DNA from: Catellatospora sichuanensis
Lineage (GTDB): Bacteria; Actinomycetota; Actinomycetes; Mycobacteriales; Micromonosporaceae
Assembly (NCBI RefSeq): GCF_007483665.1
Contig: NZ_ML660183.1
Span: 375,691-439,690, forward strand
Direction of reading: 5' to 3'
DNA: 64,000 nt
The notes beneath the pieces were generated by a model. It did no database searches. It was given only the letters and a program-made list of their open reading frames with translations, and was not told the origin of the DNA. Position numbers and translations under genes: made by a program. Shown piece after piece: positions 44,899 to 53,777 of the stretch. Positions within the stretch are counted from its first letter, which is position 1. Each line of letters opens with the position of its first letter.

Positions 44899-45549
44899 AT
44901 GGAGCCTGATGCCCACCGTCCGGTGCGGGTGCTGACCCTGGGCGGGTCGTTGCGCACGAACTCGCTGAACCGGGAGCTGGCCACGCTCGCCGCGCAGGAG
45001 GCGGCGCGGCTCGGCGCGCAGGTACGCCACGCGCAGCTCGGCGACTGGCCGCTGCCGCTCTACGACGGCGACATCGAGGAGACCACCGGGATACCGGACG
45101 CCGCGCGCGCCTTCGGTGAAGTCCTCGACGGCACCGACGCGATGATCATCGCTTCGCCCGAGTACAACGCATCGGTCCCGGCCGGGTTGAAGAACCTGAT
45201 CGACTGGACGTCGCGGCTGCGCCCGCAGCCCTTCTCCGGACGCCACGTGCTGCTGCTGTCGGCGTCACCATCGATGATCGGCGGCAACCGGGGCCTGTGG
45301 GCCCTGCGGGTCCCGCTGGAACACCTGGGCGCCCGCGTGTACCCGGAGATGTTCTCCCTGGCCCAGGCACATCATGCGTTCGACCCGAGCGGCGGCCTCG
45401 CCGACGAGGAGCTGAGCCGCCGCTTCACCGCGAACCTGCAGGGCTTCCTCGAACTGGCCGAGGCAGCGGTCAACTACCCCTGCGCCAAGCAGATCTGGAT
45501 CGAGTTCCTCGGCGAACGCCCAGACCCCGTCGTCGACCGCATCGAGTGA
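44899..45549 (+). CDS. NADPH-dependent FMN reductase family protein
   Basis: A 216-residue flavodoxin-fold reductase. The phosphate-binding loop is LTLGGSLRTNSLNREL, and ASPEYNASVPAGLKNLIDW is the signature around the flavin ring. The family reduces FMN, quinones, chromate or azo compounds with NAD(P)H. The ATG at 44899 is chosen; a GTG one codon earlier is equally close to the G-rich leader. Monocistronic; it is convergent with the EamA gene. Confidence 0.87.
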   Translation: MEPDAHRPVRVLTLGGSLRTNSLNRELATLAAQEAARLGAQVRHAQLGDWPLPLYDGDIEETTGIPDAARAFGEVLDGTDAMIIASPEYNASVPAGLKNLIDWTSRLRPQPFSGRHVLLLSASPSMIGGNRGLWALRVPLEHLGARVYPEMFSLAQAHHAFDPSGGLADEELSRRFTANLQGFLELAEAAVNYPCAKQIWIEFLGERPDPVVDRIE

Positions 45550-45588
45550 CCCGAAGGAGGGGCGTCGTCGGCTCGCGGCGGCGAGACG

Positions 45589-45634
45589 AGCAGCAGCTCT
45601 GCACATCGCCATGCGTTGCAGAAGGTGCCCTGCC
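45589..45634. repeat. 46-bp hairpin element, copy E (degenerate)
   Basis: The right side CACATCGCCATGCGTTGCAG then AAGGTGCCCTGCC matches the family. The left arm no longer pairs well. It lies between convergent genes ending at 45549 and 45648. Confidence 0.6.
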
Positions 45635-45647
45635 GAACTCGCTGCCG

Positions 45648-46625
45648 CTAACGCCCCTGGCCCGCCAGCACCGGCTCCGGCACGGGGACGACGTCCTCGG
45701 TCACCGACGGCGCGGACCGCAGTTCATCCACACGCACCAGCACGACGCCGCCGATGATGAGCGCTCCGCCGAGCAGCTGCACCGGCACCGGCAGCTCGCC
45801 GAGGAACAGCCAGGCGATCAGGACCGCGAACAGCACCTCGGTCAGCCCGACGAACGACGACAGCCGCGCGCCGAGGATGCGCGCCGCACCGATGCCGGAG
45901 ACGTACGAGATCACCGCGGCCACCAGCGACAGCCCGACGATCGGCACCAGCCAGCTCATCCGCTCGCCCGCGAAGGTGACGTCGCCGAACGTGGCCCGCA
46001 GGGGCAGCGCGCCGGACGCGCCCAGCGCGAGCAGCACCACGGCGCCGATCGCCATGCCACTGCTGGCCATGGCCACCGACGGCAGCCGCTCGTCGACCCG
46101 TGCGCTGAGCACGAAGTACGCCGCCAGGCCCATCGCCGCGAACAGGCCCCACAGCACGCCCACCGGATCGAAGCCGCCGCCGCCGGTCAGGTCGAGCACG
46201 AAGAACAGTCCCAGCATCGCGGCCGCCGACCCGACCAGGGTCAGCCGGCGCGGGCGCTGGCCGTGCCGGGCCCACATCCAGAAAACGACGAGGATGATGC
46301 CAAGGTATTCCAGGAGCAGGGCCACACCGATGGGAAGGTATCGGACGGCATTGAAGAAACCGACCTGCGCGCCGGCGACGGCCAGCAGCCCGAAGACGCC
46401 GACCGAGCCGATGTTGCGGCGCAGCACGTGCCATTTGCCGCGCAGCGCGAAGACGGTCGGCACAGCCAGGATCAGGGCGGCGATGCCCACTCGCGCGGCG
46501 ACCGCGGCCTCGGCCGACCAGCCCGCCTCGATCAGGGACCGGGCAAAGGTGCCCGAAGTGCCGAACGTCGCGGCCGACAGCAGGGCCAGACCGAGGCCGA
46601 CACCGGCGGAGCGTTGGGTCTGCAT
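45648..46625 (-). CDS. EamA/DMT-family transporter
   Basis: A 325-residue membrane protein with ten transmembrane helices in two EamA repeats. The first repeat starts ALLSAATFGTSGTFARSLIE; the second contains YFVLSARVDERLP and ends LIAWLFLGELPVPVQLLGGALIIGG, the classic C-terminal motif. Members export amino acids and other metabolites. The ATG at 46625 has a GAGGTGAG ribosome site, which decides the start. It diverges from the CGNR gene by 87 bp. Confidence 0.88.
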   Translation of the reverse strand: MQTQRSAGVGLGLALLSAATFGTSGTFARSLIEAGWSAEAAVAARVGIAALILAVPTVFALRGKWHVLRRNIGSVGVFGLLAVAGAQVGFFNAVRYLPIGVALLLEYLGIILVVFWMWARHGQRPRRLTLVGSAAAMLGLFFVLDLTGGGGFDPVGVLWGLFAAMGLAAYFVLSARVDERLPSVAMASSGMAIGAVVLLALGASGALPLRATFGDVTFAGERMSWLVPIVGLSLVAAVISYVSGIGAARILGARLSSFVGLTEVLFAVLIAWLFLGELPVPVQLLGGALIIGGVVLVRVDELRSAPSVTEDVVPVPEPVLAGQGR

Positions 46626-46712
46626 GGAACTCACCTCGGAGATTGCCAGAAGAGTAATAAGCAAAACACCGCTATGCTGATGACACTAGACCGATGGGTG
46701 ACAGGAGTCAAG

Positions 46713-47258
46713 ATGCTTTTTGCCCATGACACCGAAGTAGCGCTGGTGGCCGCCGCCGCACTGGTCAACACCACCGGCTCGGACGGCGAGAAGCTGCCCG
46801 ACCTGGCCGCGCTCGACGCCTTCTTCGGGGCGTACGGGTGGACCGGCGGCCGCGAGCACACCGCCGCCGAACTGCGCGCGGTGCAGGATCTGCGCCCTCG
46901 GCTGCGCCGGGTCTGGGAAGCCGACGTGGACGAGGTCGTGGAGATCGTCAACGCGCTGCTGCGCGAGTCGAACGCGCTCCCCCAACTCGTCAAGCACGAC
47001 GAGTGGGACTACCACCTCCACGCGACCCCTGCCAACGCGCCGCTGGCCACCCGGATGGCGGTCGAGGCCGCGATGGCGCTCATCGACGTCGTCCGCGGCG
47101 GCGAGCTCAGCCGCCTGCGCGTCTGCGAATACCCCGACTGCGGAAACGTGGTCGTCGACCTGTCCAAGAACCGCTCGAAGCGCTTCTGCGACACCGGCTG
47201 CGGCAACCGCGCCGCCGTCACCGCGTACCGCGCCCGCAAAGCCGCCTCCCGCGCCTGA
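46713..47258 (+). CDS. CGNR zinc-finger (ABATE) transcription factor-like protein
   Basis: A 181-residue protein. The N-terminal ABATE domain (about 1-120) carries the LVNT motif; the C-terminal zinc finger (about 135-180) has CEYPDCGNVVVDLSKNRSKR and CDTGCGNRAAVTAYRARK. The zinc ligands are Cys in CEYPDC and CDTGC. Family members are thought to be stress-responsive DNA-binding proteins. AGGAG precedes the ATG. Its divergence from the EamA exporter suggests that it controls it. Confidence 0.87.
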   Translation: MLFAHDTEVALVAAAALVNTTGSDGEKLPDLAALDAFFGAYGWTGGREHTAAELRAVQDLRPRLRRVWEADVDEVVEIVNALLRESNALPQLVKHDEWDYHLHATPANAPLATRMAVEAAMALIDVVRGGELSRLRVCEYPDCGNVVVDLSKNRSKRFCDTGCGNRAAVTAYRARKAASRA

Positions 47259-47274
47259 CCCGTCCTCCCCCTGT

Positions 47275-47338
47275 CGCAGCTCTTGAAGAGTCGCGCCTTC
47301 CAGCCCTGCTGTGGCCGCAAGTCTTTGAGAGTTGCGCC
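47275..47338. repeat. Two imperfect palindromic repeats in direct order
   Basis: CGCAGCTCTTGAAGAGTCGC (47275-47294) and CGCAAGTCTTTGAGAGTTGC (47316-47335) are both near-palindromes followed by GCC. They lie between the CGNR gene and the convergent TauE gene. From 47339 to 47390 the sequence is a G/C-rich run of GGTCGG and CAGGCCGG units. Confidence 0.65.
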
Positions 47339-47390
47339 AGGCCGGCCGGGCCAGGCCGGGTCGGGTCGGGTCAGGCCGGGGCAGGTCGGG

Positions 47391-48155
47391 TCAGGTGAGG
47401 AGCTGGATCATGGCGGCTAGGCCGATGATGACGATGAGGGCGCGGAGGACCGTGGGGGGTAGGCGGCGGCCCCAGCGGCCGCCGATGAGGCCGCCGACGA
47501 CCGAACCGGCGGCGATCAGCAGCGCCGGTTGCCAGGCGACCATGCCGAGGGCGATGAACAGCACCGCGGCGACACCGTTCACCAGCGCCGCCAGCACGTT
47601 CTTGATGCCGTTGACCCACTGCAGGTCGGTGGAGAGCAGCACCCCGAGCAGGCCCAGCAGCAGCACGCCCTGGGCCGCGCCGAAGTAACCGCCGTACACG
47701 CCCGCGCCGAACACGCCGAGCAGCAGCAGCGGCCCCACGTGCCGCTCCCGCTCAGGGCGGCGCCGAGCCAGCGACCGGGCCAGCCGCGGTTGCAGGATCA
47801 CCAGCACGAGGGCCAGACCGATCAGCACCGGCACGATGGCGTTGAACGCGCCCGGCGGCAGCCACAGCAGCAGCACCGCACCGAGCAGCGCGCCGAGCAC
47901 CGAGGCGGTGCCCAGGCGCAACAGCAGCGGACCGTGCCCGGCCAGCCCTTTGCGGTAGGCGTACGCCCCGGACAGCGAGCCGGGCACCAGCCCGACCGTG
48001 TTGGAGACGTTCGCGACGACCGGCGGGTAACCCAGGGCCAGCAGCACCGGGAAGGTCACCAGCGTGCCGGAGCCCACCACCGCGTTGATCCCGCCCGCGG
48101 CCATCCCGGCCAGCAGCACCGCCACGCTCTCGGCGATGGTCAGCGTCGTCTGCAT
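47391..48155 (-). CDS. TauE/SafE-family sulfite/anion exporter
   Basis: A 254-residue membrane protein with eight helices in two repeats. The repeat cores are MAAGGINAVVGSGTLVTFPV at the N-terminus and GVYGGYFGAAQGVLLLGLLG in the second half, both family signatures. Members move sulfite, sulfonates or other organosulfur anions out of the cell. The ATG at 48155 lies after an AAGATG-containing leader with a weak ribosome site. Monocistronic. Confidence 0.87.
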   Translation of the reverse strand: MQTTLTIAESVAVLLAGMAAGGINAVVGSGTLVTFPVLLALGYPPVVANVSNTVGLVPGSLSGAYAYRKGLAGHGPLLLRLGTASVLGALLGAVLLLWLPPGAFNAIVPVLIGLALVLVILQPRLARSLARRRPERERHVGPLLLLGVFGAGVYGGYFGAAQGVLLLGLLGVLLSTDLQWVNGIKNVLAALVNGVAAVLFIALGMVAWQPALLIAAGSVVGGLIGGRWGRRLPPTVLRALIVIIGLAAMIQLLT

Positions 48156-48308
48156 CTTTGTCGCGCCTCCCGCGGGCCGGTCGACGCCGACAGGTCGCCG
48201 CCACCCGGATGCTCATGATCCGATGACGCGAGCCTAGGCGGCCCGGCATCCGCCTCCACCACGATGCGGCGTAAGTCACCGGTGCCGATGACGCCCCGCG
48301 CATCCGCG

Positions 48309-49742
48309 TCAGCGGAAGCCGAACATCTGGGTCCAGTAGTAGCGGTAGGAGCCTCCGGTCGCCCGGCCCACCCCCATGGCCTTGTAGGAGCAGTTCAGGA
48401 TGTTCGCCTTGTGGCCAGGCGAGTTCATCCACTGGTTCATGGTGGCCTTCGCGGTGGCGTTGCCCGCGGCGATGTTCTCCGCCGACGGCTGGGTGTAGCC
48501 GGCCGCCTTGGCCCGGTCCCACGGGCTGACCCCGTCCGGGGTGGTGTGCGAGAAGTAGTTGCGCTTGGCCATGTCGGCGCTGTGCAGCCGGGATGCTTTG
48601 TCCAGCTTCGGCTCGGCGCGCAGCGCGCCGCAGCCCGCGCTCTTGCGTGCCTGGTTGACCAGCGCCAGCATCTGCGCCTCCAACGTCGCCGGAGCCGCCT
48701 TGGTGGGACTGGGCCGCACCGACGCGACGGCCGACGGCGAGACCGAAGGGCTGACGGGAGCAGCCGAAGGCGAGGCCGACCCCGACGCCGACGGCGACGC
48801 GGACGACCCCGGGGCGATGCCCGCCGCGGCGGCGGCTGCGGCGGCCCCGGCCCGGTCGACGTCCGGGCCTTCGCCGACCACGGGGACCAGCGCCCACACG
48901 CCGGTCGCGGCCAGCACGGTGGCCGCCGAGCCGAGTGCCAGTTTGCCGGGCAGGCGCAGCCCGCGCGCACCCGCGGCGGCGACCGCGGCCGCCGGGCTGG
49001 TCTGCACCGAACTGCCCGGCACCGGCCCGTCGGTGAGCGCCAGCAGCGCGGCGAACACGGCGTACGCGCCGTTGCGGGCGGACAGGCGGCGGCACTGGTC
49101 ACAGCCTCGCACGTGCCGGTCGACCTGGGACCGCTCGCGGGAGGTCAGCCGGCGGCGGCCGTGCACGATGGCGTCGAGCCCGGCGCAGCGGCCGTGCCGG
49201 CGGGCGATGAGCACGGTGCGCACCGCGCTGCCCAGCGCCGTACGCGAGCGGTGCACCAGCACCGCGGCGTGGGCGGTGCCGACGCCGAGCACCTCGCCGA
49301 TCTCGCGACTGGACAGGTCCCAGCGCACGTTCAGCTCCAGCACCGCACGCTGGCGCGGTTCGAGCCCGTGCGCGGCGGCCCAGACCAGCTCGTACGCCTC
49401 CCGCTGCTCGGCGGCCTGCTCGGGGTGTCGGCCCGGGGTGTCGTCGACCAGCAGCGCCGGATCGGGCAGCGGCGCGGGGGCGACCCGGGCCGCGGCAGAC
49501 ATGGCCCGGCGGTACGCGATGGAGAACAGCCAGGTCCGGAACACGTCGGGGTCGCGCAGCTTGGCCAGGTCGCGCCAGGCCACCAGGAACGTCTCCTGCA
49601 CCACGTCCTCGGCGGTGTGCCGGTCACCGACCTGCCGGAACACGAAACCGATCAGGCCCGGCCGGTACAGGCGGTAGAGCCGGTCGAACGCCTCGCGGTC
49701 TCCTGCCGCGGCGGCCCTGGCGAGGGACGTGTCTGACCGCAT
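48309..49742 (-). CDS. Fusion of ECF sigma factor, zinc finger, transmembrane helix and CAP domain
   Basis: A 477-residue single chain. Sigma region 2 is at about 9-83 (DVVQETFLVAWRDLAKLRDP) and region 4 at about 118-170 (SSREIGEVLGVGTAHAAVLV). A zinc-finger-like segment (about 180-222) has H183, C186, H210, C214 and C217, the HxxxCxxC pattern of ZAS anti-sigma factors. A transmembrane helix (about 267-290) and a Ser/Pro/Ala linker (about 300-352) follow. A CAP/SCP domain (about 353-477) has HSADMA (H387), FSHTTPDG (H399), AENIAAG (E422) and SPGHKANIL (H444). So sigma, inhibitor and an extracellular domain share one chain. No frameshift or stop interrupts it. GGGAGG precedes the ATG. Confidence 0.85.
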   Translation of the reverse strand: MRSDTSLARAAAAGDREAFDRLYRLYRPGLIGFVFRQVGDRHTAEDVVQETFLVAWRDLAKLRDPDVFRTWLFSIAYRRAMSAAARVAPAPLPDPALLVDDTPGRHPEQAAEQREAYELVWAAAHGLEPRQRAVLELNVRWDLSSREIGEVLGVGTAHAAVLVHRSRTALGSAVRTVLIARRHGRCAGLDAIVHGRRRLTSRERSQVDRHVRGCDQCRRLSARNGAYAVFAALLALTDGPVPGSSVQTSPAAAVAAAGARGLRLPGKLALGSAATVLAATGVWALVPVVGEGPDVDRAGAAAAAAAAGIAPGSSASPSASGSASPSAAPVSPSVSPSAVASVRPSPTKAAPATLEAQMLALVNQARKSAGCGALRAEPKLDKASRLHSADMAKRNYFSHTTPDGVSPWDRAKAAGYTQPSAENIAAGNATAKATMNQWMNSPGHKANILNCSYKAMGVGRATGGSYRYYWTQMFGFR

Positions 49743-49938
49743 GAGTGCCTCCCGAGGTAGCGGTGTTTCGCTGATAAGTCCCGCCACCGGTCGCGCCATT
49801 ACACCCAACGCGAGAATTTCTGTCCACGCGAGCGGCGGGCCCGCTCGCCTGGCGGAGATCCGAGCCCGCCCGTGCCGCCACCGTACTGAGCCGACTACGC
49901 GGACTGCGGATGTCGGCGCCCGCCCCTACGCTGTCGCG

Positions 49939-50454
49939 ATGACGATCGACGAGATCAAGGCAGCGCCGCGGGTCCGGCCGCCGGAGGACGGCACCGAGCG
50001 CGAGACCCTCACCGGCCTGCTCGACTTCCTGCGCGCCACGGTGGTGAACAAGGTCGCCGGGCTGACCGACGAGCAGGCCTTCAGCCGCCCAGTGCCGGCG
50101 TCCGAGCTGACCCCCGCCGGGCTGGTCCGCCACCTGGCGGGGGTGGAGCGGTTCTGGTTCAGCATCGACTTCGCGGGGCTGGACCTGCCATGGCCGTGGA
50201 CCGGGCAGGAGCCGGACGGCGGTTTCCCGGTCCCGCCGGGCGAGACGCTCGCCGGGATCGTGGCCGATTACGTGGCCGAGTGCGCGCGGTCCCGGCAGTC
50301 TGTCCAGCACGCCGGGCTCGACGAGCGGGCGCGGGCCGAGGGCAACTCCTTCACCCTGCGGTACGCGTACGTGCACATGATCGAGGAGACCGCACGTCAC
50401 TGCGGCCACCTCGACCTGCTGCGCGAAAGCCTCGACGGCCAGCGGGGCGCCTGA
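49939..50454 (+). CDS. DinB-family (DUF664) thiol-dependent enzyme
   Basis: A 171-residue four-helix protein with the metal histidines in GLVRHLAGVERFWF and VHMIEETARHCGHLDLLRES. It is the second DinB protein in this window (see 21174). Such proteins probably use mycothiol in detoxification. TACGCT (49927-49932) ends six bases before the ATG, which points to a leaderless mRNA. The gene ends one base before the convergent coiled-coil gene. Confidence 0.85.
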   Translation: MTIDEIKAAPRVRPPEDGTERETLTGLLDFLRATVVNKVAGLTDEQAFSRPVPASELTPAGLVRHLAGVERFWFSIDFAGLDLPWPWTGQEPDGGFPVPPGETLAGIVADYVAECARSRQSVQHAGLDERARAEGNSFTLRYAYVHMIEETARHCGHLDLLRESLDGQRGA

Positions 50455-50455
50455 G

Positions 50456-51502
50456 CTAGTTCACCGACAGGTGCACGTGGTCGGTGTGGTCGGCCGACGG
50501 CGAGTCACCGCAGCTCGACCCGGTAGGCGAATATCGGTGCCAGCCACCGCCGGTTGCCGTCCACACCTGGCAGAACCAGATGACGTACATGACCCCGAGC
50601 GCGCTGGCGTTCTTGACGAAGTACGCGGCCAGTTTGTTGCCGTAGGTGCGGTCGCCGCCGGTGGCATGGCCGCCGAAGCCGCCCACCGCCACCGAGAAGT
50701 CGCAGGCGCGGCCCTTGGGGTGCTCGTACATGTCGCCGGGACGCCAGCACGAGGTGTACCGCTTGAAGCCGGCCTTCTGAGCCTGCAGGTACGCGTGCAG
50801 CGTGCGCGGCGTGATGCACGCGCCCGCCACCGTCTTGCGGGTCGGATCGTCGATGCTGCAGACCTCGCGGGGCCAGGTGCCGTCCGCGTTGCGCTTGGCC
50901 GGAATGGCCAGCGGCGAGTTCGGGTCGACCCAGCCCTTGGTGGCCGCGCCGCCGAGCGCGCTGAGCGCCTTGTCTGCGGCCTTGCGCAGCTTCGCCATCT
51001 CGGCAAAGTGCTTGGCCTGCTCCTTCACGGACGCGTCGACGGCGGCCTTGGCCGCGAAGATCTCGTTCTTGACCTGGACCAGCTCGCTGATGCGGGCATC
51101 GTCGCGGGCGGTCAACTTCTCCATCGCCGCGGAGCGGGCCAGGAACTCGTCGGACGTGTTCGCGTTCAGCATCACGCCGATGACCCCGAGCCGCCCGGAC
51201 TTGTACGCCTCGGCGGCGTACTTGGCGACGCTCGCCCGGACCCGCGTGTAGCGGTTCTCCGCCGCGAGCAGCGTCTGGTTCATGGTGGTCTGCTCTTTTT
51301 TCGCCTTGAGCATGGCCGCTTCGGCGTCGAGGTACTGCCCGGCGGCGCTCTCCAGGTTCTGGCGCGCCTGGGCGACCTTGGTCGACGGGATCTCGTTGGG
51401 CTCGGCGTTGGCGGGCGTCCCGAAGCCGGTGACCAGCAACACAACGGCCACGAGCAGGGCGAGCAGGGACGCGGGGCGGGGGCGGCGCACCGGGGCAGGC
51501 AC
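50456..51502 (-). CDS. Secreted coiled-coil cell-wall protein with a peptidase-like C-terminal domain
   Basis: A 348-residue exported protein. The signal peptide ends GTPANA (about residue 33). A long coiled coil (about 38-185) precedes a Cys-containing domain with KRYTSCWRPGDMYEHPKGRACDFSVA and, at the end, SADHTDHVHLSVN. The HxKGxACDFS and DHVH spacing resembles zinc sites of VanY/LAS-type peptidases. Coiled coil plus peptidase recalls RipC- and EnvC-type wall hydrolases or their regulators. The GTG at 51502 has an AAGGAT ribosome site. The stretch 51503-51672 upstream holds no recognisable gene. Confidence 0.75.
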   Translation of the reverse strand: MPAPVRRPRPASLLALLVAVVLLVTGFGTPANAEPNEIPSTKVAQARQNLESAAGQYLDAEAAMLKAKKEQTTMNQTLLAAENRYTRVRASVAKYAAEAYKSGRLGVIGVMLNANTSDEFLARSAAMEKLTARDDARISELVQVKNEIFAAKAAVDASVKEQAKHFAEMAKLRKAADKALSALGGAATKGWVDPNSPLAIPAKRNADGTWPREVCSIDDPTRKTVAGACITPRTLHAYLQAQKAGFKRYTSCWRPGDMYEHPKGRACDFSVAVGGFGGHATGGDRTYGNKLAAYFVKNASALGVMYVIWFCQVWTATGGGWHRYSPTGSSCGDSPSADHTDHVHLSVN

Positions 51503-51672
51503 GTACAGGATCCTTCCGTCGTCCGCCGCGCAGGAGCCGGGCGCGCGGCGGCGGCCGCCAGGGGTGAGGGGGAACTCTGCACGGGCGCGGCCGCCTGGCA
51601 GATTACCGCGATGCGGCGGCGCGGGAAAGTCTTCGAGGTCGCCGTGGGTGACCGCGAAGCCCGCTGGAGGCT

Positions 51673-52167
51673 TCAGCCTGCCGAGATCACCAGGTCACGG
51701 AGGTATCGCATACCCGGACGGTCACCGAGAGTGATCGGGCCATCGACGGTGAAGCCATTGCGCCGCAGCACCGCAGCGGAGGCGGCGTTGTCCAGGGTGG
51801 TCACGGCGCTGAGCCCGGTCAGCCCGTACTCGCCCGCGGCCTGCGCGCAGACCTGCGCCACCATCGCCGTGGCCAGACCTCTGCCGGCGGCGCTCTCGGC
51901 GATCCGGTAGCCGAGTTCGGCGCGGCCGTCGGCGACGTCGACGAGGTTGACCCGGCCCGCGATCGCCCCGGCCGGGTCCACCACTACGTGGAAGTGGTGC
52001 AGCCCGGCCGCCTGCTCGGCGAGGATCGCCGCGTGCCGCTCGGGGAAGCACGCGAAGTAGTCGTCGCCCCGGTCGGCGATGGTGCGGGCGAACCAGGCCC
52101 GGTTGGCCGTCTCGAACGCCAGCAGCGCCGGGGCGTGCTCGGCGGTGAGGCGCTGCAGTTCGTACAT
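51673..52167 (-). CDS. GNAT acetyltransferase
   Basis: A 164-residue RimJ/RimL-type N-acetyltransferase. ELGYRIAESAAGRGLATAMV is the acetyl-CoA P-loop (about 88-107), and TTLDNAASAAVLRRNGF the closing helix motif. The acceptor may be a protein N-terminus or an amine. The ATG at 52167 has TAGCGT eight bases before it, so the mRNA is probably leaderless. Confidence 0.86.
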   Translation of the reverse strand: MYELQRLTAEHAPALLAFETANRAWFARTIADRGDDYFACFPERHAAILAEQAAGLHHFHVVVDPAGAIAGRVNLVDVADGRAELGYRIAESAAGRGLATAMVAQVCAQAAGEYGLTGLSAVTTLDNAASAAVLRRNGFTVDGPITLGDRPGMRYLRDLVISAG

Positions 52168-52238
52168 GCGCCGGGACGCTACCCGAGCGGCCCGCCACGC
52201 CGCCCCGGATTTGCCGCCGCCCGGATCGGGACACACGA

Positions 52239-52273
52239 ATGCCGGCGCCGGTCTCGGGGATCGGCGCCGGCAT
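52239..52273 (-). terminator. Hairpin terminator after rbpA
   Basis: ATGCCGGCGCCG and its complement flank an 11-base loop. It lies 15 bases after the rbpA stop, between it and the acetyltransferase gene. Confidence 0.78.
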
Positions 52274-52287
52274 CGGCGATGTCAGGG

Positions 52288-52626
52288 TCAGCGACCGCGC
52301 TTGGTGCGCACCTCGGCCAGACGCTCGTTCAGGATCTCCTCGAGCTCCTCGATCGAGCGGCGCTCCAGCAGCATGTCCCAGTGCGTACGCGGAGGCTTGA
52401 CCTTCTTCTGCTCCGGCTCGGTGCCGTCGACCAGCCGCGCCACGGCGCCGTCGAACTTGCACTCCCACGTCGAGGGCACCTCGGCGTCCACGGCGAACGG
52501 CACCTCGAACCGGTGCCCGTTGACGCACGAGAACTCACGGGTCTGCCGGGGCGCGAACTCGGTGTTACGGTCAGACTCGTAGCTGACGGCGCCAAGTCGG
52601 CTTCCCCGCAGCACGCGCTCGCCCAT
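52288..52626 (-). CDS. rbpA: RNA polymerase-binding protein RbpA
   Basis: A 112-residue actinobacterial general transcription factor. It binds sigma region 2 and promoter DNA and stabilises open complexes of the primary sigma factor. The N-terminal GERVLRGSRLGAVSYESDR, the core beta-barrel with the FSCVNGHRFEVPF and WECKFDG cysteine sites, and the C-terminal sigma-interaction domain THWDMLLERRSIEELEEIL are all present. The length fits the family. ATG start with an AGGAGCTGGT leader. Confidence 0.96.
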   Translation of the reverse strand: MGERVLRGSRLGAVSYESDRNTEFAPRQTREFSCVNGHRFEVPFAVDAEVPSTWECKFDGAVARLVDGTEPEQKKVKPPRTHWDMLLERRSIEELEEILNERLAEVRTKRGR

Positions 52627-52742
52627 ACCAGCTCCTCACAGTCGAAATGGCCTCTGGTTACGCAACGACGCGCACACCCGTCGTGTTTCCCCAGCGGCAG
52701 ACGACAGTACGCGTCCGGCGCCAGCCACGACAACCCGACACG

Positions 52743-53747
52743 TCAGGCCCCGGCGGCGTCCAGGCGCGCGGCCTGCTCGTCGGAGAGCATGACGTCGAGC
52801 GCGGCGTGCGCCGTCTCATACTGCTCCAGCGTTCGCGGACCCACCAGTGGAATCATCGTCGGCGACGCCCGCAGCAGCCAGGCCAGCACCACCTGGTTCG
52901 GGGTGGCTCCGACCTCGGCGGCCACCGCGGCGGCCGCGGCCAGCCGCGCCTGCGCGTCGGGGCCTTCGTAGTTCTCCATCGCCCAGTGCCCCGCCCGCTT
53001 GGCCGCGGAGTCGTAGACGCCCTTGAGGATCGGCGAGTACGCCACCAGCGACAGGTCGTCGTGCTCGCGCAGGTAGTCCAGCTGCTCGTCGTCCACGATG
53101 GAGGCGGAGTCCAGCCCCGCCTTCGGGCGCAGATAGGTGTGCTGCTGCTGCAGGGCGACCGGGGCCGGCCAGCCGTTGGCCGCGCAGAGCTGCCGGATCC
53201 GCTCCAGCCGCCAGGTGCGCACGTTCGACCAGCCGATGTATCGGGCCTTGCCCGCGGCGACGATGCCGGCGAGCGCTTCCAGGGTCTCCTCCAGCGGCGT
53301 GGCCCGGTCGTCGACGTGCACGTAGTAGAGGTCGACGTGGTCGGTGCGCAGCCGCCGCAGGCTGTCGTCGATCGCCTTGGTCAGGGTCGCCGCGCCCGCG
53401 CCTTCGAACCGGGTGCGGGCCAGCGGCCAGTCGGGCTGCCCGTCGCGCCACAGGCCGTCCTGCTCTGTGATCATGGCGCTGCCCTTGGTGGCGAGGAAGA
53501 CCCGGTCGCGGCGGCCGGTGCGGGTGAGCCAGCGGCCGAGCAGTTCCTCGCTCTCTCCGCCGGGGCTGCCTTCCCGCTCCCACCAGCGGTAGCAGTTGGC
53601 GGTGTCGATGAAGTTGCCGCCGGCGTCGAGGAACCGGTCGAGCATCTCGACGGAGGTGGGCTCGTCGGTGCTGGTTCCCATGAGCATGGCGCCGAGGGCC
53701 AGTTGGCTGACCTGCTCGCCGGTGCGTCCGAGTTCTACGGTTTTCAT
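52743..53747 (-). CDS. Aldo/keto reductase
   Basis: A 334-residue NADPH-dependent carbonyl reductase. The TIM barrel shows FIDTANCYRWW (catalytic Asp and Tyr), the Lys in VFLATKGSAM, and VDLYYVHVDD, where the usual His is part of VHVDD. GWSNVRTWRLERI and the NADPH site near IPLVGPRTLEQY follow. The substrate is unknown. GAGGAGG precedes the ATG. The promoter has the 19-bp spacing of MerR-regulated genes; no merR gene is adjacent. Confidence 0.9.
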   Translation of the reverse strand: MKTVELGRTGEQVSQLALGAMLMGTSTDEPTSVEMLDRFLDAGGNFIDTANCYRWWEREGSPGGESEELLGRWLTRTGRRDRVFLATKGSAMITEQDGLWRDGQPDWPLARTRFEGAGAATLTKAIDDSLRRLRTDHVDLYYVHVDDRATPLEETLEALAGIVAAGKARYIGWSNVRTWRLERIRQLCAANGWPAPVALQQQHTYLRPKAGLDSASIVDDEQLDYLREHDDLSLVAYSPILKGVYDSAAKRAGHWAMENYEGPDAQARLAAAAAVAAEVGATPNQVVLAWLLRASPTMIPLVGPRTLEQYETAHAALDVMLSDEQAARLDAAGA

Positions 53748-53777
53748 GTACTGCCTCCTCGATCGTGTACCCCTGCC

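Noticed and set aside
51503..51672. A c-di-AMP riboswitch upstream of the coiled-coil wall protein
   Set aside because: Such riboswitches often precede actinobacterial wall hydrolases, but I could not find the conserved core in this GC-rich stretch.
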